Shown piece after piece: positions 35,834-43,841 of a stretch of DNA of 52,978 nucleotides (within the stretch, counting starts at the first letter, position 1; each line of letters starts with the position of its first letter). Both the position numbers and the translations under genes were made by a program. Under the pieces are notes generated by a model. It was not told the DNA's origin. It searched no databases and saw only the letters and a list, made by a program, of their open reading frames with translations. The stretch is from Xanthobacteraceae bacterium (GTDB taxonomy: Bacteria; Pseudomonadota; Alphaproteobacteria; Rhizobiales; Xanthobacteraceae). The stretch spans positions 1-52,978 of the forward strand of contig JALHMF010000004.1 in NCBI GenBank assembly GCA_022844205.1, given 5' to 3'.

Positions 35834-36328
35834 GTGTACGAATTTATCGGTCGGAGCTTTCTATTGCGCAACAGAACAAAATATCTGGGGAGCACCGCCG
35901 CCGCGGCGATCGTCGTTGCAGCCGCAGCTGTGTTCTTGATTGCTACGTTCGGTATCAGTCCTTACAGCGTCACCCGCCCGCTTGGCAGCAAGCCCTTTAC
36001 CGACGAGCCAGCCAAGCTGCTGGCGATGGGCACGACCCTTCACGCTGATACCAGCCTCAGCCCGATCGGCCGTTCGTGCAACACCTGCCATTTGGAAGAG
36101 GATAGCTACAAGGCTACCTTCAACAAGCCGTATCCGCACTACGTACGGTCGGTCCAATTGAAGACGGGCCTAGACAGGATTACCGCAGAGGGAATGGTTC
36201 AGTTCTGCATGGTATCGGCGCTGGAAGCCAAACCGCTCCCTTGGGATTCTAATACCCTCGCGGCTTTGACAGCCTTTGTTCTGGAGCGCCATAGGAGAGC
36301 TCTCGGCCGTACGTCCGCCATTGACTAG
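35834..36328 (+). CDS. Small monohaem c-type cytochrome, SoxX/TsdA-like
   Basis: The 164-residue protein has an N-terminal membrane or signal segment (about residues 20-42, AAAAIVVAAAAVFLIATFG) and one haem site, SCNTCH. The later FCMVSALEAKPLPW resembles the C-terminal ligand region of SoxX/TsdA-type cytochromes. It is likely periplasmic. A GTG start after AAAGACAG is used; a TTG at 35864 is possible. No sox genes are near, and electron partners are unknown. It stands alone between decayed repeats. Confidence 0.7.
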   Translation: MYEFIGRSFLLRNRTKYLGSTAAAAIVVAAAAVFLIATFGISPYSVTRPLGSKPFTDEPAKLLAMGTTLHADTSLSPIGRSCNTCHLEEDSYKATFNKPYPHYVRSVQLKTGLDRITAEGMVQFCMVSALEAKPLPWDSNTLAALTAFVLERHRRALGRTSAID

Positions 36329-36401
36329 ACGAGCAGCGATAATTGCAACGGCTACATTCTATTGCAGAAAAACTCGTCCAGCGATGAATTGATCAGGTCC
36401 C

Positions 36402-36434
36402 TGTCCCTACGGCAAATCCAACCGACTGGGGAGC
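36402..36434 (+). repeat. Decayed dispersed repeat, type A, copy 2
   Basis: The segment TGTCCCTACGGCAAATCCAA continues to GGGGAGC and pairs with copy 1 at 35718-35751. It lies in the 453-bp gap 36329-36781, which holds no convincing gene; short frames there are low-complexity. Confidence 0.45.
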
Positions 36435-36583
36435 AGGAATCTAGCGAGGAGTTCTCCCTCGGGATCATTAAATTCCGTTCGGCAAAAATCGAAACCATCA
36501 GGCGGATGAGATTTTCGATACACATAGCGTATCCTGTGTGTACCAAAAACCTCATCCGTCACGGACGTAGGTTTCGCCGGGTT

Positions 36584-36624
36584 AAATTCGCTGATCTCAA
36601 GGAAGATTTCCCTGATCGGAAAAT
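36584..36624 (+). repeat. Decayed dispersed repeat, type B, copy 1
   Basis: This 41-bp segment starts AAATTCGCTGATC and agrees with 39966-40006 at 33 of 41 positions without gaps. It lies in the same gene-free gap as the type A copy. Confidence 0.55.
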
Positions 36625-36781
36625 ATAATTCCCGCGCTGCACAATCAGCATAAACGCATAATTTACATGCAATGCCGGTTGGGAACAAATAAAATCTTTT
36701 AAGTATCTCGCCGAGTTCAGAAAATCGCAGACGCGACGCCTGGGCCGATGCCGCGCAATTCCATCGTAAAGGGCGCCGACA

Positions 36782-39295
36782 ATGATCCGTTCATCTGTCT
36801 TTCTGGCATTCGTTTTCGCTGCGGGCACTGCATCCGCGCAAATCTCCATTCCAAATGCATTCCAGCCGGCAGACGGACCGGGGAAAATCGAACTTGCCCA
36901 ATTCGGCATACAGATTCCCGGAATAGGAGGAGGCGGCATCGGCGGCGGGCAAATGCCGAATTTGGGTGGATCGAACCGCGGCAACCAGCAACAACAGAAA
37001 GGATCCGATCAAGGCTCGCCGAAAATGCCGGGCGGCGACAAGAAAGGTTCGGCCGCATCCGGTCCAATGCCCGGCAGCGACAAGAAAGGCTCGACCGCAT
37101 CCAGTCCGATGATGCCCGGCAGCGACAAGAAAGGCTCGACCGCATCCAGTCCGATGATGCCCGGCAGCGACAAGAAAGGCTCGACCGCATCCAGTCCGAT
37201 GATGCCCGGCAGCGACAAGAAAGGCTCGACCGCATCCGGCCCGTTGCCGGATTGCACACCGGGTTATGCGACGACGCTCGATGGAAAACCTTGCAGGAAA
37301 GTTGAGATTAAATGTCCTATGGGACAGATGAAGGACGAATACGGCGTCTGTAAACCTGCCGGTGGATCGAAATCGCCGCCTTCGATGGCGATGCCTTCCG
37401 GCCCGGACAAATCCACGATGCCCCCATCCGGCGGCATGCCCAGCGCGCGGCCCTCCGGTCCGGGCATGGTGCCAATTCCGATTCCGATCCCCGTTCCGGT
37501 GCCATCGCCTTCGCTCGCCGCACCGCCGCCCGGAACTTCGCCAGCACCTCCACCGGCCGCGGTCGCGACACCTTCTCCCTCTGGTCCGCCTGCAGCCATT
37601 CCGGATTGCAAACCCGGCTATGCAACGACGCTCGACGGCAAGCCTTGCACACAAGTCGTCATTGCGTGCGCGGCCGGTTACGAGAAGGACCAGTACGGAG
37701 AATGCAGACCTCGGATGGCCGGATCGCCTACGGATCCTTCAGGCCCTTCCGCAACAATGCCGGACTGCCCGCAGGGCTACGCCACAACGCTCGACGGAAA
37801 ACCCTGCAGGCAGGTCTGGGTCGTCTGCGCGCCGGGTTACGTGAAGGATGACTACGGCCAATGCAAACCGCAAGTCGTGGCGCCCGCGCCACTGCCGCCC
37901 GTATTTGTGCCCACGCCGCCGCCCGCGCCCGTAGTCGCCACCGGCTGTCCGGCAGGCAAGTATCCCGACAGCAACAAGAAATGCCTTCCGGTTTGCCCGG
38001 AAGGAAAGGTCGGCGTGCCGATGGTTATGACGGAAGACTGCCTCATCATGATTCCGTGGGTCCCATCGGCTGAAATCAAGACGCCCGCCGAAATCATCCG
38101 GGTACCGGAAGAGCCGAAAGTATGCGGCGTACTGCAGCCGAAAACGCTGAAGATCGCCGACAGGGAGGACGGGAAGAAAGGCTGGCAAATCGATTGGGGC
38201 GGCAGCGAGTTTCTCGGCAAGCAAGCCTGGCACTCAGAATGCGAAGCGACGAAGAACAGATGCATCCGTGATGTTCAAGGGCAAGTGCTCAAGATCGCGG
38301 CCCTTAAGCAGGCAACCGACAAGGGCTACTTTTATTCCAGCGGAGCGCCGTACACCCCTTATTACAGCGACAAAATCGAGCAGGAAAGAATAGCGAGAGG
38401 ACAGAAGCCGGATCCATTTCTCCAGCGGGCCCAGGATGCCATCGACCAATGCAAACTGGAATCGCAAATTTGCGACATGCAATGCTCGGCCGCGCACACA
38501 ACCCGCGCCTGCGACCTTGACGATCCGCTGCTCGTCGATGAAATCCCCAATCTTCAGGAGTGGCCGAAAAACAAATCAACCGATTCCTGGATTTCGCCGA
38601 TCAGGATCTGCCCGTGGGAAGTCGCCATCACCGGCTTGCCGGCGATGTCACCAGCGTCACCCATTCCGCCGGTGGAATACTGCTACAAGAAACACAATTA
38701 CTGCCCATACGGCTATGTCGACTGCGGAGCCGGATGCGCGAGCAGTTCGAACCAGTGTGCTTCAACCGTTGCCGATCAGGTGATCGCGCCGCTCAGCGCG
38801 GTTGCGAATTTCTTCACCGCCGGCCTGTTTGGGAAAGTCAGCAGCGGCATCAAGAAACTGTTCAATGTAGCCGAGAGCGCAACCAAAAGCGTTGGCTACG
38901 TCAAACAGCTGAAAAACCTGATAACTGCGACAAAGGCCTATAAGGAGGCGAAGGCTGCCTGGCGATCCACGGAAAAAATCAGGCTGACGAAAAAATTCAT
39001 CGACTCGCAGGTCAAGGTCGCCGAGATCGCAAAAAAGTTTCAAGCACTCAAGGAAGGCACGCCCGAATATCAGGCCGCAGGTTTAGCCGCTCAAATCGAA
39101 GCGAAAGCATCAGAACAGGAAAAGCGCTACCTCGACGCGCAGGAAAGAAAATATTCGAGCGTCCAGAGTGCCATTCAACAAAGACAGATCGAGGATCTGA
39201 CGCGGCTTTCCGTGGAACTGATCTCTTTGTCCGATCCAACCGGAATTGCGAATATCGTCACTGCCTATACGCACAAGACCTGCGAATATCCGTAA
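36782..39295 (+). CDS. Secreted repeat-rich, cysteine-rich protein of unknown function
   Basis: The 837-residue precursor has a signal peptide (MIRSSVFLAFVFAAGTASA). A Gly-rich segment and five tandem SDKKGS-containing repeats of 14-15 residues (about 83-156) follow. Then come three copies of a module PDCxPGYATTLDGKPC - about 5 - C - 5-6 - KDxYGxCxP, near residues 157-193, 276-312 and 327-363, separated by Pro-rich linkers. Beyond residue 390 are further cysteine-rich stretches, a charged helical part (about 690-800) and the end DPTGIANIVTAYTHKTC. The even cysteine pattern suggests disulfides outside the cytoplasm. I recognise no enzyme motif. The next gene also encodes a secreted protein. 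Confidence 0.75.
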   Translation: MIRSSVFLAFVFAAGTASAQISIPNAFQPADGPGKIELAQFGIQIPGIGGGGIGGGQMPNLGGSNRGNQQQQKGSDQGSPKMPGGDKKGSAASGPMPGSDKKGSTASSPMMPGSDKKGSTASSPMMPGSDKKGSTASSPMMPGSDKKGSTASGPLPDCTPGYATTLDGKPCRKVEIKCPMGQMKDEYGVCKPAGGSKSPPSMAMPSGPDKSTMPPSGGMPSARPSGPGMVPIPIPIPVPVPSPSLAAPPPGTSPAPPPAAVATPSPSGPPAAIPDCKPGYATTLDGKPCTQVVIACAAGYEKDQYGECRPRMAGSPTDPSGPSATMPDCPQGYATTLDGKPCRQVWVVCAPGYVKDDYGQCKPQVVAPAPLPPVFVPTPPPAPVVATGCPAGKYPDSNKKCLPVCPEGKVGVPMVMTEDCLIMIPWVPSAEIKTPAEIIRVPEEPKVCGVLQPKTLKIADREDGKKGWQIDWGGSEFLGKQAWHSECEATKNRCIRDVQGQVLKIAALKQATDKGYFYSSGAPYTPYYSDKIEQERIARGQKPDPFLQRAQDAIDQCKLESQICDMQCSAAHTTRACDLDDPLLVDEIPNLQEWPKNKSTDSWISPIRICPWEVAITGLPAMSPASPIPPVEYCYKKHNYCPYGYVDCGAGCASSSNQCASTVADQVIAPLSAVANFFTAGLFGKVSSGIKKLFNVAESATKSVGYVKQLKNLITATKAYKEAKAAWRSTEKIRLTKKFIDSQVKVAEIAKKFQALKEGTPEYQAAGLAAQIEAKASEQEKRYLDAQERKYSSVQSAIQQRQIEDLTRLSVELISLSDPTGIANIVTAYTHKTCEYP
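37028..37249 (+). repeat. Tandem 45-bp repeat inside the secreted protein gene
   Basis: Five units run from 37028: a diverged 42-bp first unit, three essentially identical 45-bp units starting at 37070, 37115 and 37160, and a last unit from 37205 with a changed end. Each encodes PGSDKKGSTASSPMM or a variant. The near-identity of the middle copies suggests recent expansion and possible length variation. Confidence 0.95.
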
Positions 39296-39358
39296 TGCAG
39301 ACGCAATCGCGCAAACCGAAGCCGTTTCACGTTCCGAGCGACCGTAGAGGAGCGACAC

Positions 39359-39928
39359 GTGAGTATTAGAGCAATCTGTCGTGCGAGCCTGATCGTGGCT
39401 GTAGCGGCATGCGCGTTGTCTTGCCGGCCTTATGCAGCCACCGCGCAAGATACGGCACGGCCGGTTGTGTTGACGGAACAGCAGGTGCAGGGCTTCGTGG
39501 CCGCGCTGCCGGAAATCGCGGCCCTCGTCTTATCCAAGCAGCTCCCACCGGCTCCCCGGACCGATCCGGAAATGGAAGCGTTCGCGAAAAAATACGGCTT
39601 CGTTTCGTTCGAACAGTTCGCCGAAGTGTCCGCGCACATCAACATCGTGATGGCCGGCTTCGATCCGCGCACACGCGCATTTACCGAACCCAAGATTGTG
39701 ATGGAACAGCAGATCGTGGAATTGACGGAAATACGAAATCAGCTGGCGGAAGAACTGAAAACGGTGCCCGAAATAAAAAGTCCGATTCCCGCCATAGACG
39801 CGCGCCTCGCCGTGATGAAGGACGACGTAAAATTCATCCCGGTGAAAACGAACGAGCAGAACGTCCGTCTCGTGCAGAAATACTTTGATCAGATTCTGGC
39901 GGCTTCCAAGCAGACCCAGCAGAGATAG
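39359..39928 (+). CDS. Secreted protein of unknown function
   Basis: The 189-residue product starts with GTG and has a signal peptide (SLIVAVAACALSCRPYAATAQ). The Cys in LSCRP could also be read as a lipobox, but the fit is poor. The mature part is helical and charged, with LTEQQVQGFVAALPEIAALV, EMEAFAKKYGFVSFEQFAEV and a long glutamate/lysine-rich C-terminal half. I do not recognise the family. It follows the repeat protein by 63 bp and is probably cotranscribed with it. Confidence 0.7.
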   Translation: MSIRAICRASLIVAVAACALSCRPYAATAQDTARPVVLTEQQVQGFVAALPEIAALVLSKQLPPAPRTDPEMEAFAKKYGFVSFEQFAEVSAHINIVMAGFDPRTRAFTEPKIVMEQQIVELTEIRNQLAEELKTVPEIKSPIPAIDARLAVMKDDVKFIPVKTNEQNVRLVQKYFDQILAASKQTQQR

Positions 39929-39965
39929 GGCTGTAGCGAAAACTGCTTCAATATTTTGCCTCGTG

Positions 39966-40006
39966 AAATTCGCTGATCACAGGGAAAAATTCCCTGGTAC
40001 GCAAAT
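39966..40006 (+). repeat. Decayed dispersed repeat, type B, copy 2
   Basis: Begins AAATTCGCTGATC; 33 of 41 positions match 36584-36624. It contains the hairpin CAGGGAA-AAA-TTCCCTG at 39980-39996, between two convergent genes, which could act as a weak terminator. Confidence 0.55.
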
Positions 40007-40130
40007 GCGTCATCAGCCGGCTTTTTTTGCAAGCCAGCAAGGCCAGCAAAATCAATTTTTTATTTGTGACGCTCCGCACAAGCGGTGTCCCAAACGAGTG
40101 CCCCAAAATATGAGCGCTCGTTTTCCGATA

Positions 40131-40394
40131 TTAAGAAAACGCCGCCGTTGCTCGGATGCGCTCAAATTTGCTCTTGTTGGGACAAAAGGATGGAATTTCC
40201 CGAATCTTGTCGTCCGCTGCCGCGAGCCATTCGCTGCAGCGATCACCGTGTGGACAGAACTGACAATTCCGAATGGATGCAACGAACTGGTTGCAGTAAT
40301 CCTGCTTAGCGAACTCCACCGGGTCGATCCCAAAGCGCGTCAGCATGGTACTCATATTGCGTAAACGCTGGTCGAGGCGTTCGATAACAGACAT
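40131..40394 (-). CDS. DUF6455-like small cysteine-rich protein
   Basis: The 87-residue protein begins MSVIERLDQRLRNMSTMLTR after a strong GGGAGG ribosome site. It has FGIDPVEFAK, then CQFCPHGDRCSEWL and a final SFCPNKSKFERI. The C-x2-C-x5-C ... C arrangement matches my memory of DUF6455 proteins of alphaproteobacteria, whose function is not established. Four cysteines could hold zinc or an iron-sulfur cluster. It lies 32 bp downstream of the radical SAM gene in the same direction, so the two form an operon. A longer open frame to 40640 is not credible. Confidence 0.75.
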   Translation of the reverse strand: MSVIERLDQRLRNMSTMLTRFGIDPVEFAKQDYCNQFVASIRNCQFCPHGDRCSEWLAAADDKIREIPSFCPNKSKFERIRATAAFS

Positions 40395-40426
40395 GCGATC
40401 CTCCCGTTTCAGCCTGAGGGTTTCAT

Positions 40427-41383
40427 TCAGCTGTAAGCAATGCAGTCCTCGCAAATGGTTCCACTTACATCCTTTTTCAGATGAGCGGCCCGCAGTTTCT
40501 GGAAGGCAGACGAATTCCACGCTTCCATGAAGTTTGACCTTTTCAGATCGCCCATCGTCCAATTTGCCGTCGCGTCGAAGCAGCAAGCGGACAGTTTTCC
40601 TTCGGCGGTAACATGTCCTTCCGTGAATACAGACCAACAAGGCAGCGGCGGCCGCAAATTGTTCAGCCGACCCTGATTGCCGGCCGTCGGGCGGAAGCCA
40701 AGCTCTTCTTCTCTTTGGGTTGCGAAGGCGCCCATTGAGTAGAGCGGAAGCCAGTAATGTTCGTCGACGTATGGAAGGACACGGTCCTGAAGCAGCCGCT
40801 CCATTTTTTCCTGTTGTTCCCCATCGTAACGGATGGACGACGCAAAAAGGCCGGTCTTGTATCCGTACTTTTCACGAACCTTCCATGCAGACTCAATATT
40901 TCCCAGCGCGCGGTCAAAGAGTTTTCCAGAAACACCCATGATCTTTTCGAATTGCGCACGATCGGCGGCATTTACTGACCATTTGAGGGAATCGAGTCCA
41001 GCCCTCATGCATTCTTCCACTGCTTCTGGAAACGCCATCGACGCGTTGGATGTCAGGAACACATAGGGGACAGAAATCTCCGTCTTTAAATATTTTACAC
41101 AGTCGAGAAGCAGGCGAGGGTTTATGAAAGACTCGCCCAAATAGAAGAGCCCGATTTCCTCCACGCCGGCTTCGTGCATCTCGCGCGTAATGCGCTTGAA
41201 GAGATCAAGATCCATGTCCCAGCGTGGCTGCTGTTCGCGTGTCGTCAGGGCGCAGAATCCGCAGCGGTAGTTACAGCGCGGAGAAATTTCAATTTTGACG
41301 CTTTTGGGAGCTGGCAGAGCCGCTTTCCGATACTCGTTCGGAATGTCGGTTATGTTGTCGATACGCGCCGTGATGGAAGGCAT
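40427..41383 (-). CDS. Radical SAM protein with SPASM-like C-terminal cysteines
   Basis: The 318-residue protein has the radical SAM cluster motif CNYRCGFC near residue 40, followed by LGESFINPRLL and SNASMAFPEAVEECMRAGLDSLKWS. The C-terminal part has CWSVF, ACCFD and CEDC cysteines that resemble a SPASM domain with auxiliary clusters. SPASM enzymes often modify peptides or proteins. The start at 41383 follows GGAGAG; an ATG at 41401 is possible. It is followed by the DUF6455-like gene and preceded by an FNR-type site at the activating position. Substrate is unknown; the small cysteine-rich neighbour is one candidate. Confidence 0.88.
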   Translation of the reverse strand: MPSITARIDNITDIPNEYRKAALPAPKSVKIEISPRCNYRCGFCALTTREQQPRWDMDLDLFKRITREMHEAGVEEIGLFYLGESFINPRLLLDCVKYLKTEISVPYVFLTSNASMAFPEAVEECMRAGLDSLKWSVNAADRAQFEKIMGVSGKLFDRALGNIESAWKVREKYGYKTGLFASSIRYDGEQQEKMERLLQDRVLPYVDEHYWLPLYSMGAFATQREEELGFRPTAGNQGRLNNLRPPLPCWSVFTEGHVTAEGKLSACCFDATANWTMGDLKRSNFMEAWNSSAFQKLRAAHLKKDVSGTICEDCIAYS

Positions 41384-41414
41384 GGGAAGCTCTCCAGGCA
41401 CTCTCTAATGCGCA

Positions 41415-41456
41415 ATTATGGGGTGTCCGAAGGCGTCCTCGTTTGATTCAGGTCAA
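41415..41456 (-). promoter_or_regulatory. FNR/NarR-type activated promoter of the radical SAM operon
   Basis: TTGAT-TCAG-GTCAA (41443-41456) is an FNR-like dyad. On the minus strand the -10 box is CATAAT (41415-41420). If transcription starts 7 bases past that box, at 41408, the dyad centre is at exactly -41.5, the class II activation position of FNR-family proteins. Confidence 0.75.
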
Positions 41457-41478
41457 GCAATGGCCAAACTGGAATTGG

Positions 41479-42174
41479 TCAGTTGTATCTGTTGCCCACT
41501 GCATTCGTTCTGGCAAAAGTCTCAAGAGCTGATTTATCAATGATTTGCAGCTTTTTTCCGTGGCTGACTACGCCGTATGCTGCAAGCTGTGCTAGCGCCC
41601 GCGACAAATTCTCCGGGGTCATTCCGAGCAGCGATGCAATGGTCCTCTTCTCGTAATTCAGATCGATATAGTCCGGGCTTCCCTGTGATCGCCTCGTCTC
41701 TAGAATCCAATTAGCGAGGCGTTCTGCGCCGGAGCGCAATTTCTGATCCTTCAGTTTTGGAACAATATCGCGATAACGCGCCGCGAGTTCGTTGATCATC
41801 GCGCGGGCAAAAACCGTATCGCGATCCAGCATGTTGCGAACTGCTGGGGCGGGAATAAGCAGAACCCGCGCCGCTGTGAGCGTTCTGGCGGATTTCAGGT
41901 AGGCTTCGTCACGCGCGACTGCAGCCAATATGAATGTGCTGACCGGCGACAGAATATCGATTGTCGTTTCGCGGTACCTGTCACCGGCAAAAAGTTCAAC
42001 CGTTCCCTCGACGACGACATACAGGAAGTCCGGTCTGTTGCCTTCTTCGATCAACAGGACGCCTTCCGGGAGTCGCTGTAGCAGCGCTGACTTCATTAAC
42101 AAAGCGAAATGGGATTCCTCGATCGCCGTGAACAATGGCAGCTGACGGATCAAGGAGAGATCGTGTTGTCGCAT
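41479..42174 (-). CDS. Crp/Fnr-family regulator, NarR/Dnr type
   Basis: The 231-residue protein has a cyclic-nucleotide-fold sensor domain (about residues 10-120), a dimer helix and a C-terminal HTH. The recognition helix TPENLSRAL keeps the E-x2-S-R pattern that reads TTGAT half-sites. It contains no cysteine at all, so it cannot carry the oxygen-sensing cluster of FNR. NarR (nitrite/nitrate) and Dnr (nitric oxide, haem) are cysteine-free relatives. Its place beside narKKGHJI supports a NarR-like role. It appears nearly leaderless: a TATACA box lies only about 11 bp before the ATG. Confidence 0.85.
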   Translation of the reverse strand: MRQHDLSLIRQLPLFTAIEESHFALLMKSALLQRLPEGVLLIEEGNRPDFLYVVVEGTVELFAGDRYRETTIDILSPVSTFILAAVARDEAYLKSARTLTAARVLLIPAPAVRNMLDRDTVFARAMINELAARYRDIVPKLKDQKLRSGAERLANWILETRRSQGSPDYIDLNYEKRTIASLLGMTPENLSRALAQLAAYGVVSHGKKLQIIDKSALETFARTNAVGNRYN

Positions 42175-42209
42175 TTCAACACACTGTATAATCCAAGGGC
42201 AGAAGCGCG

Positions 42210-42223
42210 TTGATCTTCGTCAA
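42210..42223 (+). promoter_or_regulatory. FNR/NarR-type site in the narR-narK gap
   Basis: TTGAT-CTTC-GTCAA has the same half-sites as the one before the radical SAM gene. It lies 42 bp upstream (centre to ATG) of the regulator gene and may serve autoregulation, or act jointly with the site nearer narK. Confidence 0.65.
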
Positions 42224-42305
42224 TTGAAGACAATTAATTCGACATTCAATCTTGGTAAAATTAACAAATTCAACAACTTTGATAATTGAATAAATCAGGT
42301 CTGTT

Positions 42306-42319
42306 TTGACCTGCCTCAA
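42306..42319 (+). promoter_or_regulatory. FNR/NarR-type site before narK
   Basis: TTGAC-CTGC-CTCAA is a slightly degenerate FNR-family dyad. A TATGCA -10-like box at 42345-42350 lies downstream, and the narK start is at 42385. This fits activation of the nar operon, with the centre near -41 within about 3 bp. Confidence 0.6.
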
Positions 42320-42384
42320 GGTTCTGCGCGCCATGACCGGGCTCTATGCACTCAACGTTCCAGATTCCGGAAGCGGGGGCATTG

Positions 42385-43764
42385 ATGAGCACAAAGTTCG
42401 ACGAGCCGGGCCAGCAAAGTGCCCTATGGCTTTCGACGATCGCATTCACCGTCTGCTTCGCAGTCTGGACGATCTTCTCGATCATCGGCATTCAAATAAA
42501 GAAGGATCTGAGTCTTACCGACACGCAATTCGGCTTGCTGATCGGTACGCCGATTCTCACCGGCAGTCTGGTCAGGCTTCTCCTCGGCATTTGGACCGAT
42601 CAATACGGCGGCCGTATAGTCTATGTCGCAGTGATGCTGTCGGCGGCTCTCGCAACGTGGCTGCTGACCTTCGCCTACGATTACACGACGTTTCTCCTCG
42701 CGGCATTAGGTGTGGGCATAGCCGGCGGATCGTTCGCGGTCGGTATCGCCTATGTCTCACGCTGGTATCCGGTTGAAAAGCAGGGAACGGCTCTCGGCAT
42801 CTTCGGCGCGGGCAATGTCGGCGCCGCGGTCACGAAGTTTCTCGCGCCGATCATCATGGTTTCCTTCGGATGGCAAATGGTCGCGAATATCTGGGCTGCG
42901 GGTCTCGTTTTGATGGCGATCGTATTCTGGTTCGGCACTAAGGACGATCCTGAACTGCAGAAACGCCGCAAAGCCGGCATCCAGCCCGAGCCGATTTCGG
43001 CGATGCTTGCGCCTCTGAAGAATCTGCAAGTTTGGCGCTTCTCGCTCTACTATTTCTTCGTTTTCGGTGGCTTCGTTGCGCTCGCACTGTGGCTGCCGCG
43101 CTACTACGTCGGCGTTTACGGACTCGACATCGTGACCGCCGGACTTCTCGGTGCCGCCTATTCAATTCCCGGTTCGTTGTTCCGCATTCTCGGCGGTACG
43201 CTTTCCGACAAATATGGTGCGCGCCGTGTAATGTACTGGACCTTTATTGGTTCAGTGATCTGCTGCTTCCTGCTTTCTTATCCCGCGACCAAGTACATCG
43301 TATCCGGTATTCGGGGGCCGATCGAATTTACGATCGCGATCGGGTTCATTCCATTCACGATGCTGACCTTCGCGCTAGGCTTCTTCATGAGTCTCGGCAA
43401 GGCCGCGGTCTATAAGCACATTCCTGTTTACTACCCGGGGCGGGTCGGCGCGGTCGGCGGCGTTGTCGGTCTGATCGGCGGGCTTGGCGGCTTCGTTCTG
43501 CCGATCGCTTTCGGCGCGATGAACGATTTCATCGGCGTATGGACGAGCTGTTTCATGCTGCTCTTCGTCGTTGTCGCCGTGTCTCTCATCTGGATGCACT
43601 GGTCCATCATCTACATGGACAAGAAGCGCATCCCAGAGCTCGCAGGTGCGCAATATCTTCCGAGTGAGGACATATTCGGACAGGTCTTGCCGAAAAAGCC
43701 GCTGACTCCCCCGAAAACAGTCTCGTCCAGCAGCAAGAAGCGCAGCGCCGCTTACGACGGCTAG
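42385..43764 (+). CDS. narK: Nitrate/nitrite transporter, NarK1-like MFS protein
   Basis: The 459-residue major-facilitator protein has about 12 hydrophobic segments. It shows TDTQFGLLIGTPILTGSLVRLLLG and ADQYGGR-like text (TDQYGGR) in the first half, the nitrate-signature-like GIAGGSFAVGIAYVSRWYP, and GNVGAAVTKFLAP. NarK1 types are proposed proton-linked nitrate importers. The ATG at 42385 follows AGCGGGGG. It heads narK-narK-narGHJI behind an FNR-type site, 77 bp before the second transporter. Confidence 0.9.
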   Translation: MSTKFDEPGQQSALWLSTIAFTVCFAVWTIFSIIGIQIKKDLSLTDTQFGLLIGTPILTGSLVRLLLGIWTDQYGGRIVYVAVMLSAALATWLLTFAYDYTTFLLAALGVGIAGGSFAVGIAYVSRWYPVEKQGTALGIFGAGNVGAAVTKFLAPIIMVSFGWQMVANIWAAGLVLMAIVFWFGTKDDPELQKRRKAGIQPEPISAMLAPLKNLQVWRFSLYYFFVFGGFVALALWLPRYYVGVYGLDIVTAGLLGAAYSIPGSLFRILGGTLSDKYGARRVMYWTFIGSVICCFLLSYPATKYIVSGIRGPIEFTIAIGFIPFTMLTFALGFFMSLGKAAVYKHIPVYYPGRVGAVGGVVGLIGGLGGFVLPIAFGAMNDFIGVWTSCFMLLFVVVAVSLIWMHWSIIYMDKKRIPELAGAQYLPSEDIFGQVLPKKPLTPPKTVSSSSKKRSAAYDG

Positions 43765-43841
43765 AAAATTACCGGGGGAAATCTTGGCCGCTCGAATGGA
43801 AAACAGAATCGACGACACAACCAACTGGCAGCGAGCAAATC

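Noticed and set aside
37009-37257. Repetitive minus-strand frame opposite the tandem repeats
   Set aside because: The repeat unit is a multiple of three, so every frame repeats; only the plus frame has a signal peptide and continues into a long protein.
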